Source: Rhynchopus euleeides (taxonomy: Eukaryota > Euglenozoa > Diplonemea > Diplonemida > Diplonemidae). Taken from it: a DNA stretch of 64,000 bases. The position numbers and the translations under genes were made by a program. Position 1 is the stretch's first letter, and each line of letters begins with the position of its first letter. The notes beneath the pieces were generated by a model. The model saw nothing but the letters and a program-made list of their open reading frames with translations. It was not told the origin of the DNA and made no database searches. Location: NCBI GenBank assembly GCA_963210315.1, contig OY723257.1, positions 992,001 to 1,056,000 of the forward strand, written 5' to 3'. This document shows, in pieces, positions 43,201-51,588 of the stretch.

Positions 43201-45476
43201 GCACCTTTTCCACGAACAGCAACCTTCATCCACCCACCAAGGGTGGAGAGTCGGTCCAGGGCCTCCAGCGAGCCCCAGTACTGCCCCTCCTTGTTGAAGA
43301 AGGGCATGAACATGCTCATCGAGTAGCCCTGGTTCACAGGCTCCATGTCGACCGCACGGCGTGCTATGTACCACAGCTTCTCCGAGGCATCTGATGTGCT
43401 GTTGAACAGCGACAGGGGGCTGCGCCAGCTGTTGCCCATCATATTGCTGTAGTTCAGCTGTGCTGCTGGGTGGAAGACGTCCCACGGGGATGGGGGGTAG
43501 GTGTAAAACCCGAGCAGGCCGTAAGGGAAGCCTGTGTTGTTTGCGGCCACGTCACCTGGCACACCATCACCACGCTCTGCCTCCGTGCGGTAGTTATTGA
43601 TGAGATACGGGTGTGCAAAGAAGCCATTCGTCGTCAGCAGGTGCACCTGCGCCGTGCGGTGCGTCTGCTCGATTACACGGAGCCAACGGGGGTACATCTC
43701 GATGAAGCTCTGCCACGTGCCGTCGAAGTCCATTGCCGCAGCCTTGTGTGAAGCTGCGAACTGTTCGAAATCCCTGATCCAGCCTGTGATGCCTTGCAGA
43801 ACACGGTCGATAATCAGGACACGCATCTGCACACTCAGGTCTTCTATATTCTGCACAGCATTGGCGTACGTTGCAAGGGCTGCCGCCCGCCCGTCCTGCA
43901 CAGCCGTGTCCGTGGACTCCTGCCCTGCCGCATACGTCAGCACAAACGCAACTGCCGCCACGATGACCAGCAGCGACAGGCTCAGCCCCACGCTGGCCAG
44001 CCCCAGCGGCACGGACACACCAGAGGACTCTCTGTCTGCAGGCAGGTCCACCGCGTGTATGTGCTGGTGGATGAACAGCAGCGCGAGAAGAATCACCTCT
44101 ATGACGATCAGCACCAGGCACACCGTCACCACAGCGTTGAAGTTGACAGTCGGGATCGACACCGAAGCGTGGTGCGCAGCTTCCTCCTCTTTGAACGAGG
44201 ATGGCGGCAGCGGTGTGATGGCACCGCCCACAGCCAGACCCCCTGCACCCGGCATGGACCCCACACCCGCCACCACCTGCACCTGTTCGGAAGCTGCCTT
44301 CAGTGCAGTGTAGTTCGTGTACTCCATCGCGTGCACTTGGATAGTCACACCAAGCGAGGGCCCTTCTACGAGGATGGTGTGATAACTCTTCAGACGCGGA
44401 GCTGTGATGAATGCACGCACACCCTGCGACCGTGCCATGCGCACCTGTGTGAAGGGAAGGCATGTCCGCGTCTCCTGCACCACCACGATCTTCCCGGCAA
44501 GCTGTGCGTAGTCGCTGGCACTGCACCCGCCGTCAGGCAGGTCGGAAGCCACGACGACCTCGTCTGCCGCCGTCGTCAGAGGGAGTTGCACCGTGTTCTG
44601 CAGCAGCGTCTCGCGCTTGCGCGGCAGCAGCGTGTTGCCCCACAGGCACACAGACACTTCCGCAACACGCAGCTCGAGCGAACACCGCGAGCACAGTCGG
44701 TCCTGCAGCAGCGGCATGTTGTTGCACATACCCGCCATCTGTGGCATCGGGCACCCGTCCCCGAGGTCTGCCGCACTCGCGCCGCTGATCTGTGGCAGCT
44801 CGTCGCAGCTGAACACCACCTTCCCACGCACGGCCGCACCACGCTCCAGCGCATCCCACAGCAGCAGGCTGTGGTGCCGCGGCATCACCGCAGACGGGAA
44901 GTCCTCCAGACCCCACCCGCTGCCGAAGGATGGGAACGTGTGCTTCACCCTGTTCAGCTTGTAGGAGCTGGACTTGATGGACATGACCGCACCGCCTGCA
45001 CGCGCTGTGCGTGCCACAGAGGGGTCGTAGCACGTCGAGCCCTGCAGCGCTATCTTCCCCGTCAGGTCGGGGCTGCCGTTCGGAGCGCACGACCCCATGC
45101 TTGCGCTGATGTTCACGATGTCGTGCTCCACGCCGTTCAGCGGGTGGTGCAGGCCGATGTGTGCGTCGGGTGCATAGGGTGTGTAGTCGCTGTCGACGAG
45201 GCACACCGTCATCCGCAGGTCGGCAGGCTGCGTGATCTCCAGACGGAAGTTGCACCGCTCGTGGCACTGGTCAGACGTCGCCCAGCTGTCCAGGGAACAC
45301 ACACGCCGTCGCCGGTCGGGGGGGAGGCGGAGATAAGGGGGCGTACCGTGCCGCAGGTCGAAGCACCCATTCCAGAACAACCCATCTCCCACACTATACT
45401 GGCACGCTTCCATGTCGGGGGCACACGCCAGAGATGCTGGCGTTGCTGACACCCACACCATCAGCAACCCCCACAT
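40260..45476 (-). CDS. Receptor-type adenylate cyclase
   Basis: 1738 residues, converts ATP to cAMP at the inner face of the membrane. Signal peptide at 1-19. Two protease-associated-like lobes follow: GKIALQGSTCYDPSVARTAR at about 140-170 and GKIVVVQETRTC at about 320-350. Next come a membrane helix (445-470), a second helix (488-515) and a Cache-like extracellular sensor (about 520-1160) with a LamG-like insertion (about 960-1110, FQGRMDNLMMFGQTLTAAEV). A third helix is at 1186-1210. The class III catalytic domain (about 1285-1465) has both metal aspartates (VLFTDIQGST, KTIGDAFM), Lys and Asp for adenine (EVKTIGD, YDYFGPT) and the Asn/Arg pair (VNRAARLE). A degenerate second cyclase-like domain lies at about 1530-1705. 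A pyrimidine-flanked AG lies about 18 bases upstream of the ATG. The catalytic motifs resemble kinetoplastid receptor cyclases. The ligand is unknown. Confidence 0.9.
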   Translation of the reverse strand: MWGLLMVWVSATPASLACAPDMEACQYSVGDGLFWNGCFDLRHGTPPYLRLPPDRRRRVCSLDSWATSDQCHERCNFRLEITQPADLRMTVCLVDSDYTPYAPDAHIGLHHPLNGVEHDIVNISASMGSCAPNGSPDLTGKIALQGSTCYDPSVARTARAGGAVMSIKSSSYKLNRVKHTFPSFGSGWGLEDFPSAVMPRHHSLLLWDALERGAAVRGKVVFSCDELPQISGASAADLGDGCPMPQMAGMCNNMPLLQDRLCSRCSLELRVAEVSVCLWGNTLLPRKRETLLQNTVQLPLTTAADEVVVASDLPDGGCSASDYAQLAGKIVVVQETRTCLPFTQVRMARSQGVRAFITAPRLKSYHTILVEGPSLGVTIQVHAMEYTNYTALKAASEQVQVVAGVGSMPGAGGLAVGGAITPLPPSSFKEEEAAHHASVSIPTVNFNAVVTVCLVLIVIEVILLALLFIHQHIHAVDLPADRESSGVSVPLGLASVGLSLSLLVIVAAVAFVLTYAAGQESTDTAVQDGRAAALATYANAVQNIEDLSVQMRVLIIDRVLQGITGWIRDFEQFAASHKAAAMDFDGTWQSFIEMYPRWLRVIEQTHRTAQVHLLTTNGFFAHPYLINNYRTEAERGDGVPGDVAANNTGFPYGLLGFYTYPPSPWDVFHPAAQLNYSNMMGNSWRSPLSLFNSTSDASEKLWYIARRAVDMEPVNQGYSMSMFMPFFNKEGQYWGSLEALDRLSTLGGWMKVAVRGKGATNNMTALFIDTTDGAVLADSTGHSVYEEAVFFFFDPVWWYTSYRRVQSMHTVQTMPSVHVKALGNYMNKQQDRWVDHNGEFDQQDEWSHQHLYLAKLRAAGGAVVDESGEDVKAESRGGGCGTCTVMDSDLEREVFAFDGDNVLHIYNNLTVGAPAVAKTRTSPVGQAWASNEPEYAESIVMSDGTECVARRPPGGGALGCFARPAFTHVKRYTISMRVRPDDVAGNRQVRGAQLFSQTFEGETNVRVFADGELSVNVLSRGCRVKGVPGGLPVHRWSTVTVVTSERSYWTWDRHCSVFLDGRLHGQAYYTRDMDVFRDQRTPYYAGRHFQGRMDNLMMFGQTLTAAEVLSLHTAGELVRDVPSRRWFVAAKAMPSSYQGSETIWTAAVMVPREDIMRQVDENNRVTMSNLAVQEDNTNKKLERKTDETLLVVVVFALFSVGVFLVFNSMLTRPFARYAVLMTEAAVMKVDEMPEGESFIRELRAMNRAMRVMLGNLKEYKTFMPDAIFQPTHVPLAAPGADAPGLVTGTAAVLFTDIQGSTALWEACPDGMSVGLRVHNAVMRDQVAAHGGYEVKTIGDAFMMGFTDLDTALAFALRTQEELVRTAWPESLLEFAQCQRDMDTGYCGLRVRMGVTSGEVNVELNEVMQRYDYFGPTVNRAARLEAQGVGGGVTVEDKILADLAVVRTGQAVVVPLGLRVLKGIASPVALSLLVPQSLRQRAKYVQSVLSGNVAVNPLSRASSDSSMGSCRSAHSRASSVNKGPTNSVTVLGDRFDDRLFEIVSSTTGFVLQNQQNTGDVTAAANSQLSRVLASLARSDGRLLNVCGTAALVSWNVVSPCAGHVEGALRFVSMMGPVLQCGLCSGTVLSGYIGTREQRFVTAVGPCVQACMSSCFWAEGHTAVAFATQDEAVGSALTGRGLAAHAGQIDAAGETFTLYEVDCAAVTASAEERRGLFSTAPKKNTEPEPLADVDPSQAWF

Positions 45477-46155
45477 TAGTAACGTTCCGATCAGCTGCGG
45501 GACAGCTCCAGCTCACATAGTCGAGAGTCGCGAGGTGTGTGTCTGTCCGGGTGTGATGTGGGTGTTCAGCGACACACAATCATGTCCCTGTGTGACCGCC
45601 CGGCATTATCCTCCTAAAGAGCTGGACAGGCAATGGAAGTGCCTGGCGGGGCGGGGCGGGGGGGTGGGGGGCAGCGAGAGGATCGCCCTGCACTCCACCA
45701 GTGGTACCGTCATGCCGCCACCCGCATGCTTCTTTTCCAGGGGCAGCCCAGGGACAGTGCTTTGGGTCGGCGCCATGCCTTCCCACGTTAGGGGGGGGCA
45801 GAGGCTTTGAGGGATTGAACGATTTGAACGATTCGTAGCGCCCCCTGGTGAGAGGGGGGCGCTGCTGCGCTGTTTCGTGTTCCACCTCAGGTGGCGTTGC
45901 CTCTTCCCGTTATCCTTTGCCGGGCTTTGAAAACACGGGGGCCCCCCTCCCCATCGCACCAGGGCTGCAGTACACCAAAGAACAGCCCCAAATGAAGAGG
46001 GTATGCCCACAGGCGGCTGCAGTAAACATTTCACTGCAACGCGCCGGTGCAGGGCGAGGGGGTGGGGTGGGTGGGTGCAGCGGTGGCCAGGCCACTGCGG
46101 GATAACCTATCCCGTTGCCCCGCACCCCCAGGGTGGGTGGATACGAGAAAGTATG
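45477..46155. other. Intergenic DNA upstream of the cyclase gene
   Basis: A pyrimidine stretch with GTCCCGCAG (minus strand, AG at 45495-45496) precedes the cyclase ATG. GATTTGAACGATTCGTAGCG followed by CCCCCTGGTGAGAGGGGGGC (about 45818-45862) echoes a word near 9590. No gene. Confidence 0.45.
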
Positions 46156-46341
46156 AAAGCGCCCTATCACTTCACAGCTACAACCGCTCTGATGAATTTC
46201 CTTTTGTTTGTTGCGTTGACGCTTCTACACACAAAACCCTGAACTGATCACACCCTGAGCCTGATGAAGGGTGGGGTTAGTGTATAGAGCACGTTTGGTT
46301 GCAGCTGTGGTGGGGCGCTTTCCGCTCACACGAGTGTGCTT
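46156..46341 (-). repeat. Dispersed R2 repeat, copy 3
   Basis: The inverse of 10539-10723, from AAAGCGCCCTATCAC to CACACGAGTGTGCTT, with few differences. Confidence 0.7.
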
Positions 46342-47151
46342 AACAATAAAATGAGGAATGAGCACACGCACAGCCTCAACTGTGGGGGATACGGCGGAAG
46401 CACAAAATAGAACGCCACCTGATGGTGCCCCATATGCAGGAGAACCATGCTCCAGAGAGAGAGAAATGTGATGACGCAGACTGCGGCAGTGCACACACAC
46501 ACACACATACACAGGGGCCTCTGCTGTAACGTAGGGTGGGATGGGGGTGGGCTAGGACCCGTGCAGGGTTAACCTAAAAAGTGATCAACACACACACATA
46601 CACCGCAATAAGAACGGCAGTGTTTTGTGTGTCAAACACACTAAACCCGTTCAAATCGTTTACAACAACTCTTCGGTGTGTGTGTGTGGTGGTGTTGGTG
46701 CTGGGATACACGCCACTTCCGTCTGCAGTGGGGCAGAGGCTCAAGGGGAAAAGGGAAAACCACAACGGCATGCCATTGAAGGGACGCTGTGTGTGGGAGG
46801 GGGGTGGGGGTGGGGGGGTTTTTGCGCATGTGTCGTGTTTGTGTGTGCGGGATGAAGGGGGCTCCCATGCGTGAGCTTCTAGCGAAACCTGACACTTGAC
46901 AAAACTCCCAAAAAAATGTTTTGTTGGAGACACAGACCCCTCACACTTTCGTCTGGCGAAGTGGTGTGAGTGGGGTCGCAAAGTCACAGCAATGACAGCA
47001 AGAAAAGAAAGGCGCATCACGTTTCCCTAAAGTTGGGCTGCGGGCCTAAATCAAAATAAGGATCAAAATGGTGTGAGCGCTTTCGAGCATGTGGATCGCA
47101 GGGTGAAGCTAAGTTGGAGATTGCCTGGCAAAAAAAAACTATCTCCCAGGC
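46342..47151. other. Intergenic DNA with (CA)n and (TG)n
   Basis: (CA)n at about 46490-46512, a GGACCCGTGCAGGGTTAACC block near 46556-46575 (relatives at about 18985 and 60300), another CA tract near 46590, and (TG)n near 46676. No gene supported. Confidence 0.4.
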
Positions 47152-47159
47152 TGCGTGAG

Positions 47160-47879
47160 CAGAGCTATTCCTAACTAGGGGTCCGGATTCCATGATTTTG
47201 AATTTCAGATTTTTCCTCTGTCTGGCGCGTTTTTTTTGCACTCTGTTTAGCGCGTTTTTTTTGCACTGCAGGAAAATAATTTTCTGGCGAGGATTCACCG
47301 GAGTGGAGGGTGCTGAGGGGCTGAGCGGCTGGGGGGATGCTGCCTGTGAGGGAGAAGATGCACCAAGCAAAGACACACGGCCCCGGAGGGGCCGTGTGTC
47401 TGTGTTCAGTGGTGCATTCCTCCGCACCTCAGTGCACTCTCCGACCTGCATGTCTACGGGGGTCTGAGCCCACATGGCAACCCCGAGGAAGGGGTGCAAA
47501 CAGACACCCCATGGCCAAAATGACCCCACCGCGATCCGCACAGATCCCAAATATTCAGAGGAACAGGGTTTTGAAAAACCTGTAAGTGGGGTCCCGCTGG
47601 GTGGGTGGTGTGGGTGGGCTGATTTCTGGCCTCCCAGTCACATCCTCCCTTCAGAAGTCCCTGAACCAGACCCACATTTCATGGGTAAAACTTGGCACGC
47701 ACACCACCAAAATGACCCCACTACGATCCGCACGGAGCTCAAATAATGCAATAACGCCAGTCATGTGCGGCGATGCGATCAGTTTTGAGCCCCCCAAACA
47801 GGTGCCTCAGTAGCGCGTTTTTTTTGTATCCGATTTCGGTCACCAGCCCCCCGGACCCCCAGATTTAGGAAAAGCCCTG
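47160..47879. mobile_element. hAT-like non-autonomous element, copy 1
   Basis: Ends CAGAGCTATTCCTAA and the inverse complement of CAGGGCTTTTCCTAA, flanked by a perfect 8-bp duplication TGCGTGAG (47152-47159, 47880-47887). CAGNG ends with 8-bp duplications are the hallmark of the hAT superfamily. Inside the left end are GGCGCG-T8-GCA words; the right end has GCGCG-T8-GTA. A 20-bp-arm hairpin around ACACACGGCCCCGGAGGGGC lies at about 47370-47400. No transposase frame; 720 bp. Confidence 0.85.
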
Positions 47880-47887
47880 TGCGTGAG

Positions 47888-48535
47888 CGTTACGAATGCG
47901 TGTGTTGAAACCACTTCAGGCAGGGTGTCCTTTGCCCAGAGAAAGAACGATGAAACTGAAAAACCCCTCCCCCACTCCCCCACCCGGATTATCAATCATC
48001 ACGCGCCCAATAAAGATAAAAATGAAAAAAATCATCTTTGGGAACCGTGCAAAGCACACCACCTCCGGAACATGCACCGAATGTAATCAAGAATGTGCCA
48101 ACCCACACCCCCTTTCACGAGTCCTCTTCCTGCACTCGACCGCCTTGCCGCATTCGGAGGACGGGGGCACAAACGGGTTATACTCCTGATGATGTTTGCC
48201 TGGCACACAACCCCATAGTCCAGGAGCAAATGTCACGTTGCTCGGACAAGGGTTCTGCTGTAGGCTGTGATACAGCATAAGCAAAGCAAGACACAAAAGG
48301 CCCAATCCGGGCCGGGAAAGCTGAGACAGAAACAATACGAAGGGTTCATGGGGGCCTCCGCCGTGAGTGTGTCAAACCGTGTCACTCTGCAGCCGCTTTT
48401 GCAACCAGCTATTTGTGAGCCGAGCAGAGGCACCCCCCCCTCCCAAAACACAAAAAAACCAAGATCAGGCGTTGTTTGCGAAACCAAACCCGGGCGAAAA
48501 AACGCAACAAATAAAAGCAAAAGAGGTGGTCTTTG
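47888..48535. other. Unassigned intergenic DNA
   Basis: No gene supported; short overlapping frames only. Confidence 0.4.
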
Positions 48536-48642
48536 GGGATCTTCGCTACGGGATGATCGTCAGTGCATTTTGGTGTGTTCCCGAAGGAAACTAGGTGAAA
48601 ACTGACGAAGAATGACGAAGCATAAAGACCAGCAAAGACCCC
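48536..48642. mobile_element. 107-bp MITE, copy 2
   Basis: Same length and sequence type as 2250-2356 in inverse orientation (GGGATCTTCGCTACGGGATG to CAGCAAAGACCCC). CTTTG precedes it but is not repeated on the right, so the duplication has decayed. Confidence 0.6.
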
Positions 48643-48810
48643 TCAAAGAATTTTGCTTCATTTGCGGCAGTTGCATCACGTGCGGCAGTGCGTTGTGGCG
48701 GCCCCTGTGAAGGGCAGGCACTGCTGTGGCTCGGCAATCCTGTTTCTGCTCTCTCAAAACATGCTGCAGGCACCTGGGGGCTGAACTTGCCTTGAGCGCC
48801 CCCATTTTTT

Positions 48811-49010
48811 TTGCAACTGACACACATGACAGGTCCTGACCAGCCAAGGGTGTTAGGGGAAATACACCACCGCGAAGACAGATCCACGACACGAATGAAT
48901 ATGTTTCTGATGTTTTCTTCTTTTGTGCTCCGCCACTGACACCCCCATTTTCTGTACTTCAGGCAAAGTTCTTCACACACCGACACAATCCGCGTGTGCT
49001 GGAAAAAAAA
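48811..49010 (+). repeat. Split direct repeat A1
   Basis: Runs from TTGCAACTGACACACATGAC to CGCGTGTGCTGGAAAAAAAA. Matches 53321-53520 with one visible mismatch (GTGCTCCGCC against GTGATCCGCC). Confidence 0.85.
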
Positions 49011-49089
49011 AAACCAGCACACGTGATCAATAATCAGGGTCTACGAGCCCACGCAGGTGTCGGTGAGAGGGGAGAGGCACTACTACAGC

Positions 49090-49460
49090 AGAAAACGGCC
49101 CACGAGCCATAGGCCCACGAGCCACACTGTAACACAGCGCAGACGGACACCCTAACAGGTTCATCTATACGGCCCACGAGCCATAGGCCCACGAGCCACT
49201 GACTTCAACAGCGCAGACGCCCACACCTTGTACAGGTTCATCTACGGCCCACGAGCCATAGGCCCACGAGCCACAGACTTCAACAGCGCAGACGCCCACA
49301 CCCTGTACAGGTTCATCTACGAGGCCCTCACGCCAGACTCCAACAGCGCGAACGGACACACCCTGAACAGACTCATCTGCTCCAACAACACGAGGACACC
49401 TTAACAGGTTCATCTAGGCCGCGAGCCACACCTCACAAGCGCAGGCGGGCACACCTCACC
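49090..49460 (+). repeat. ~70-bp tandem repeats in the retroelement leader
   Basis: Five to six imperfect units with GGCCCACGAGCCATAGGCCC, CAACAGCGCAGACGCCCACA and ACAGGTTCATCTACG. They precede the gag-like frame and may belong to the untranslated leader. Confidence 0.75.
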
Positions 49461-49509
49461 AGGTTCATCTACTGGCCACGGGCTCAGAGCAGCAGCCGCT
49501 TCGCGAGAG

Positions 49510-50526
49510 ATGGCCCTCACGAGGGATGACTTCCCCGCCAACGCCCATGTGGTCGATTGGGCGGGGGTGGAGCCGAAGCTCGCCGACGGGCTGCCGGTGG
49601 AGGGGTCCCCAGGGTGCGTATTTCCCTCGTGTGGCACGGTGCATGGTGGCGGGGCCCAGTGCTGGCGGTGCGGGCACAGGACCACCGTTACGTGTATCCG
49701 CGGGACCCTCCCGGCGGGCCCAGTCCGGAGCCTGTTCACGGGCACCATCACGGAAGCGGGGTGGGTGTGCCCTGTGTGCGAGTGGATCCGCACCTTCGCC
49801 GGGCCCTTGGCGGACGCAGTGAGCAACGCGTCGTCGCAGCCAGGAACCCCGCCGGTTGCGCCTGGCGCCCCGCCACCACCGCCGCAGGGTGACATGATGG
49901 AAATCCTGCTGGGGCTCAGGGACGACATGCGCGATATCCGGGGAAGACTGACCGCGCTGGAGGAGCAGAGGGACCTCTCCCTGCCCGCGGGGTTCTGTGC
50001 CGAGGTGGTGGCGACTTGGGGGAATGTGCACATCCCACAGGTTCGCAACCTCATCCGGATGGAGGTGGGGAAAGTCTTCAAGGAGTACGCTCTGCCGTCC
50101 GACCTCAGCTCGACGCGGGAGTATGAGGCAGACACACAGAGGAATCTGCAGCTGCTGGACAAGACGTTGGCAGCACTCAAGCCGAACCCGGCGGACAACA
50201 TCGAGCTGATGGGGGTGATACACCGGGTGGTGGTCGCGCTGTCGGCAACGCTGCACCTGGGGAAGTACGGGCGGGTCTTCCGCCTGACGTTTGAGAAGAG
50301 GGCGAGCGGCTACCAGTTCGACAAGTTCGACGAGAGGCTGAAGGATCGCCTCATCGAACCACTGGTACAGGCCGGGAAGAAAAAGCTGGAGGAGGAGGAG
50401 CAGAAGCGCAAGGATCGCGTAATCGGAAGCCGCGACACGAGGAAGCGAGACTTCGACAGGATCGACAACCGCCAGGCTGGCCACACGGGAAAGGGGGGAA
50501 AGGGGAGCAAGGGGGGGCAGCATTGA
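49510..50526 (+). CDS. Gag-like ORF1 of the YR retroelement
   Basis: 338 residues, ATG at 49510. Residues about 35-95 hold paired cysteines (CVFPSCG, CWRCG, then CPVCEW) likely to bind zinc. A Pro-rich linker and a helical stretch (about 125-150, LRDDMRDIRGRLTALEEQ) that could form a coiled coil follow. The C-terminus is strongly basic (RKDRVIGSRDTRKRDFDR, GKGGKGSKGG), suiting nucleic-acid binding. Assigned as gag-like by position and composition; no canonical CCHC knuckle is present. It ends in TGA, after which the same frame stays open to the end of RT. Confidence 0.7.
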   Translation: MALTRDDFPANAHVVDWAGVEPKLADGLPVEGSPGCVFPSCGTVHGGGAQCWRCGHRTTVTCIRGTLPAGPVRSLFTGTITEAGWVCPVCEWIRTFAGPLADAVSNASSQPGTPPVAPGAPPPPPQGDMMEILLGLRDDMRDIRGRLTALEEQRDLSLPAGFCAEVVATWGNVHIPQVRNLIRMEVGKVFKEYALPSDLSSTREYEADTQRNLQLLDKTLAALKPNPADNIELMGVIHRVVVALSATLHLGKYGRVFRLTFEKRASGYQFDKFDERLKDRLIEPLVQAGKKKLEEEEQKRKDRVIGSRDTRKRDFDRIDNRQAGHTGKGGKGSKGGQH

Positions 50527-50620
50527 CTCCCCTACGAACAGATCCTGTGCCCCCCCCCCGAGCGAAAGAGGCAGAAGACGGCAGCACGAGACGGGACTGA
50601 CGGACGAGCAGGAGAGCGCG

Positions 50621-51490
50621 GTGCTCAAATCGGCGAGGGAGACTCTCGCACAGTGCCTGGCAGGGTCGTACTGGAAGAGCCTGAGGAGCACCTCCCGCCG
50701 CTACCTCGAGTTCAAGGCGACTTGGGAGGAACGGAACGGCGGGATTCCACACGACCTCGCGCTCATATACTGGGTGGAGAAGAAGAGGACGTTGGACGGG
50801 ATAACCGCGGCGTCCGCCCTGCAATACACGATGGATGTCGCAGGGGCGTTGAGGCGGACAAGCGGCGTGTCCCTGTCGGAATCGCAGCTGCTGCAGGACT
50901 ACAGGCGGAGCTTGCGAAGATCAGGGGCGCTGATCCCAGGAAAACAGGCAACACCGGCAGGACCCCACGACGTGACCTCTGCAGTGCGACTCGAGCCAAA
51001 ACCCCTCACACGTCTAGCGGTGGAAATGTGCTGGGTGACAGCCGGGAGAGCGTCAGACGTGCTGCGACTCAAGAGACAAGAGGTCAACATCAGGGCGGAC
51101 GGAGTGGTGACAGTGCACTGGCGGGAGACCAAAGGAGATCCATTTCAACTGGGGCGTTTCACGGGCCACCACGTGACGGACGGCGCGAGGGCGACACTCA
51201 GCCACCGTCTGAAAGCGATCAGCGACCCGACAGGTATGATATTCCCGCCAGGGATCACGTCGAGCCAGATCGGGGCAGCCCTCCAGCGAGTCAACAGGTC
51301 TCTCACCTCGCACTCCCTCAGGAGAGGAGCAGCGCAATTCCTCCTGAAGCAGAAGGTGCCCCTCGACGAGCTGTGTTTTCTCACCCGTCACCAGACGACA
51401 GAGTCGCTGATCCGATACGTCGCAGAGGCGGGGCTACAGCGGGTGGACGTGACGGCAGCCATGTCGGAAAAACTGCGGGAAGCCATGTGA
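50621..51490 (+). CDS. Tyrosine recombinase (ORF2)
   Basis: Presumed to integrate the element's circular DNA by strand exchange without target duplication. The frame is open upstream into the end of gag with no ATG before the conserved part, so 50621 (GTG) is only the nearest marked start; a +1 frameshift from gag would also deliver it. The catalytic set is complete: Arg in TAGRASDVLRLK, Lys in WRETKGD, HSLRRG (His-x-x-Arg), His in LTRHQTTESL and the nucleophile Tyr in IRYV. An N-terminal helical SAM-like part (QCLAGSYWKSLRSTSRRYLEF) precedes. It ends 98 bases before the first RT methionine. Confidence 0.85.
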   Translation: MLKSARETLAQCLAGSYWKSLRSTSRRYLEFKATWEERNGGIPHDLALIYWVEKKRTLDGITAASALQYTMDVAGALRRTSGVSLSESQLLQDYRRSLRRSGALIPGKQATPAGPHDVTSAVRLEPKPLTRLAVEMCWVTAGRASDVLRLKRQEVNIRADGVVTVHWRETKGDPFQLGRFTGHHVTDGARATLSHRLKAISDPTGMIFPPGITSSQIGAALQRVNRSLTSHSLRRGAAQFLLKQKVPLDELCFLTRHQTTESLIRYVAEAGLQRVDVTAAMSEKLREAM

Positions 51491-51588
51491 GGAACCTGTT
51501 GCGGGGAAATTTCCCAGGTGTTCCGTGGATCCCGGGGAACAGGGCGCGATACAGACCTGAGGGCGATGGGTGCAACGACGACGGAGAT

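Noticed and set aside
40260-45476. Guanylate rather than adenylate cyclase
   Set aside because: The purine-selecting residues read Lys (EVKTIGD) and Asp (YDYFGPT), the adenine-type pair.
48950-49000. A spliced-leader RNA gene (TTCTGTACTTC in the A1 repeat)
   Set aside because: Only a short fragment resembles a leader. It lies inside the retroelement repeat, and there is no donor site plus structured RNA downstream.
50653-51588. The N-terminal 312 codons of the 845-codon frame as part of RT
   Set aside because: This stretch overlaps the recombinase gene in another frame, is Arg/Gly/Pro-rich without motifs, and RT-like sequence begins only after the recombinase stop. It is kept only as a question about overlapping translation.
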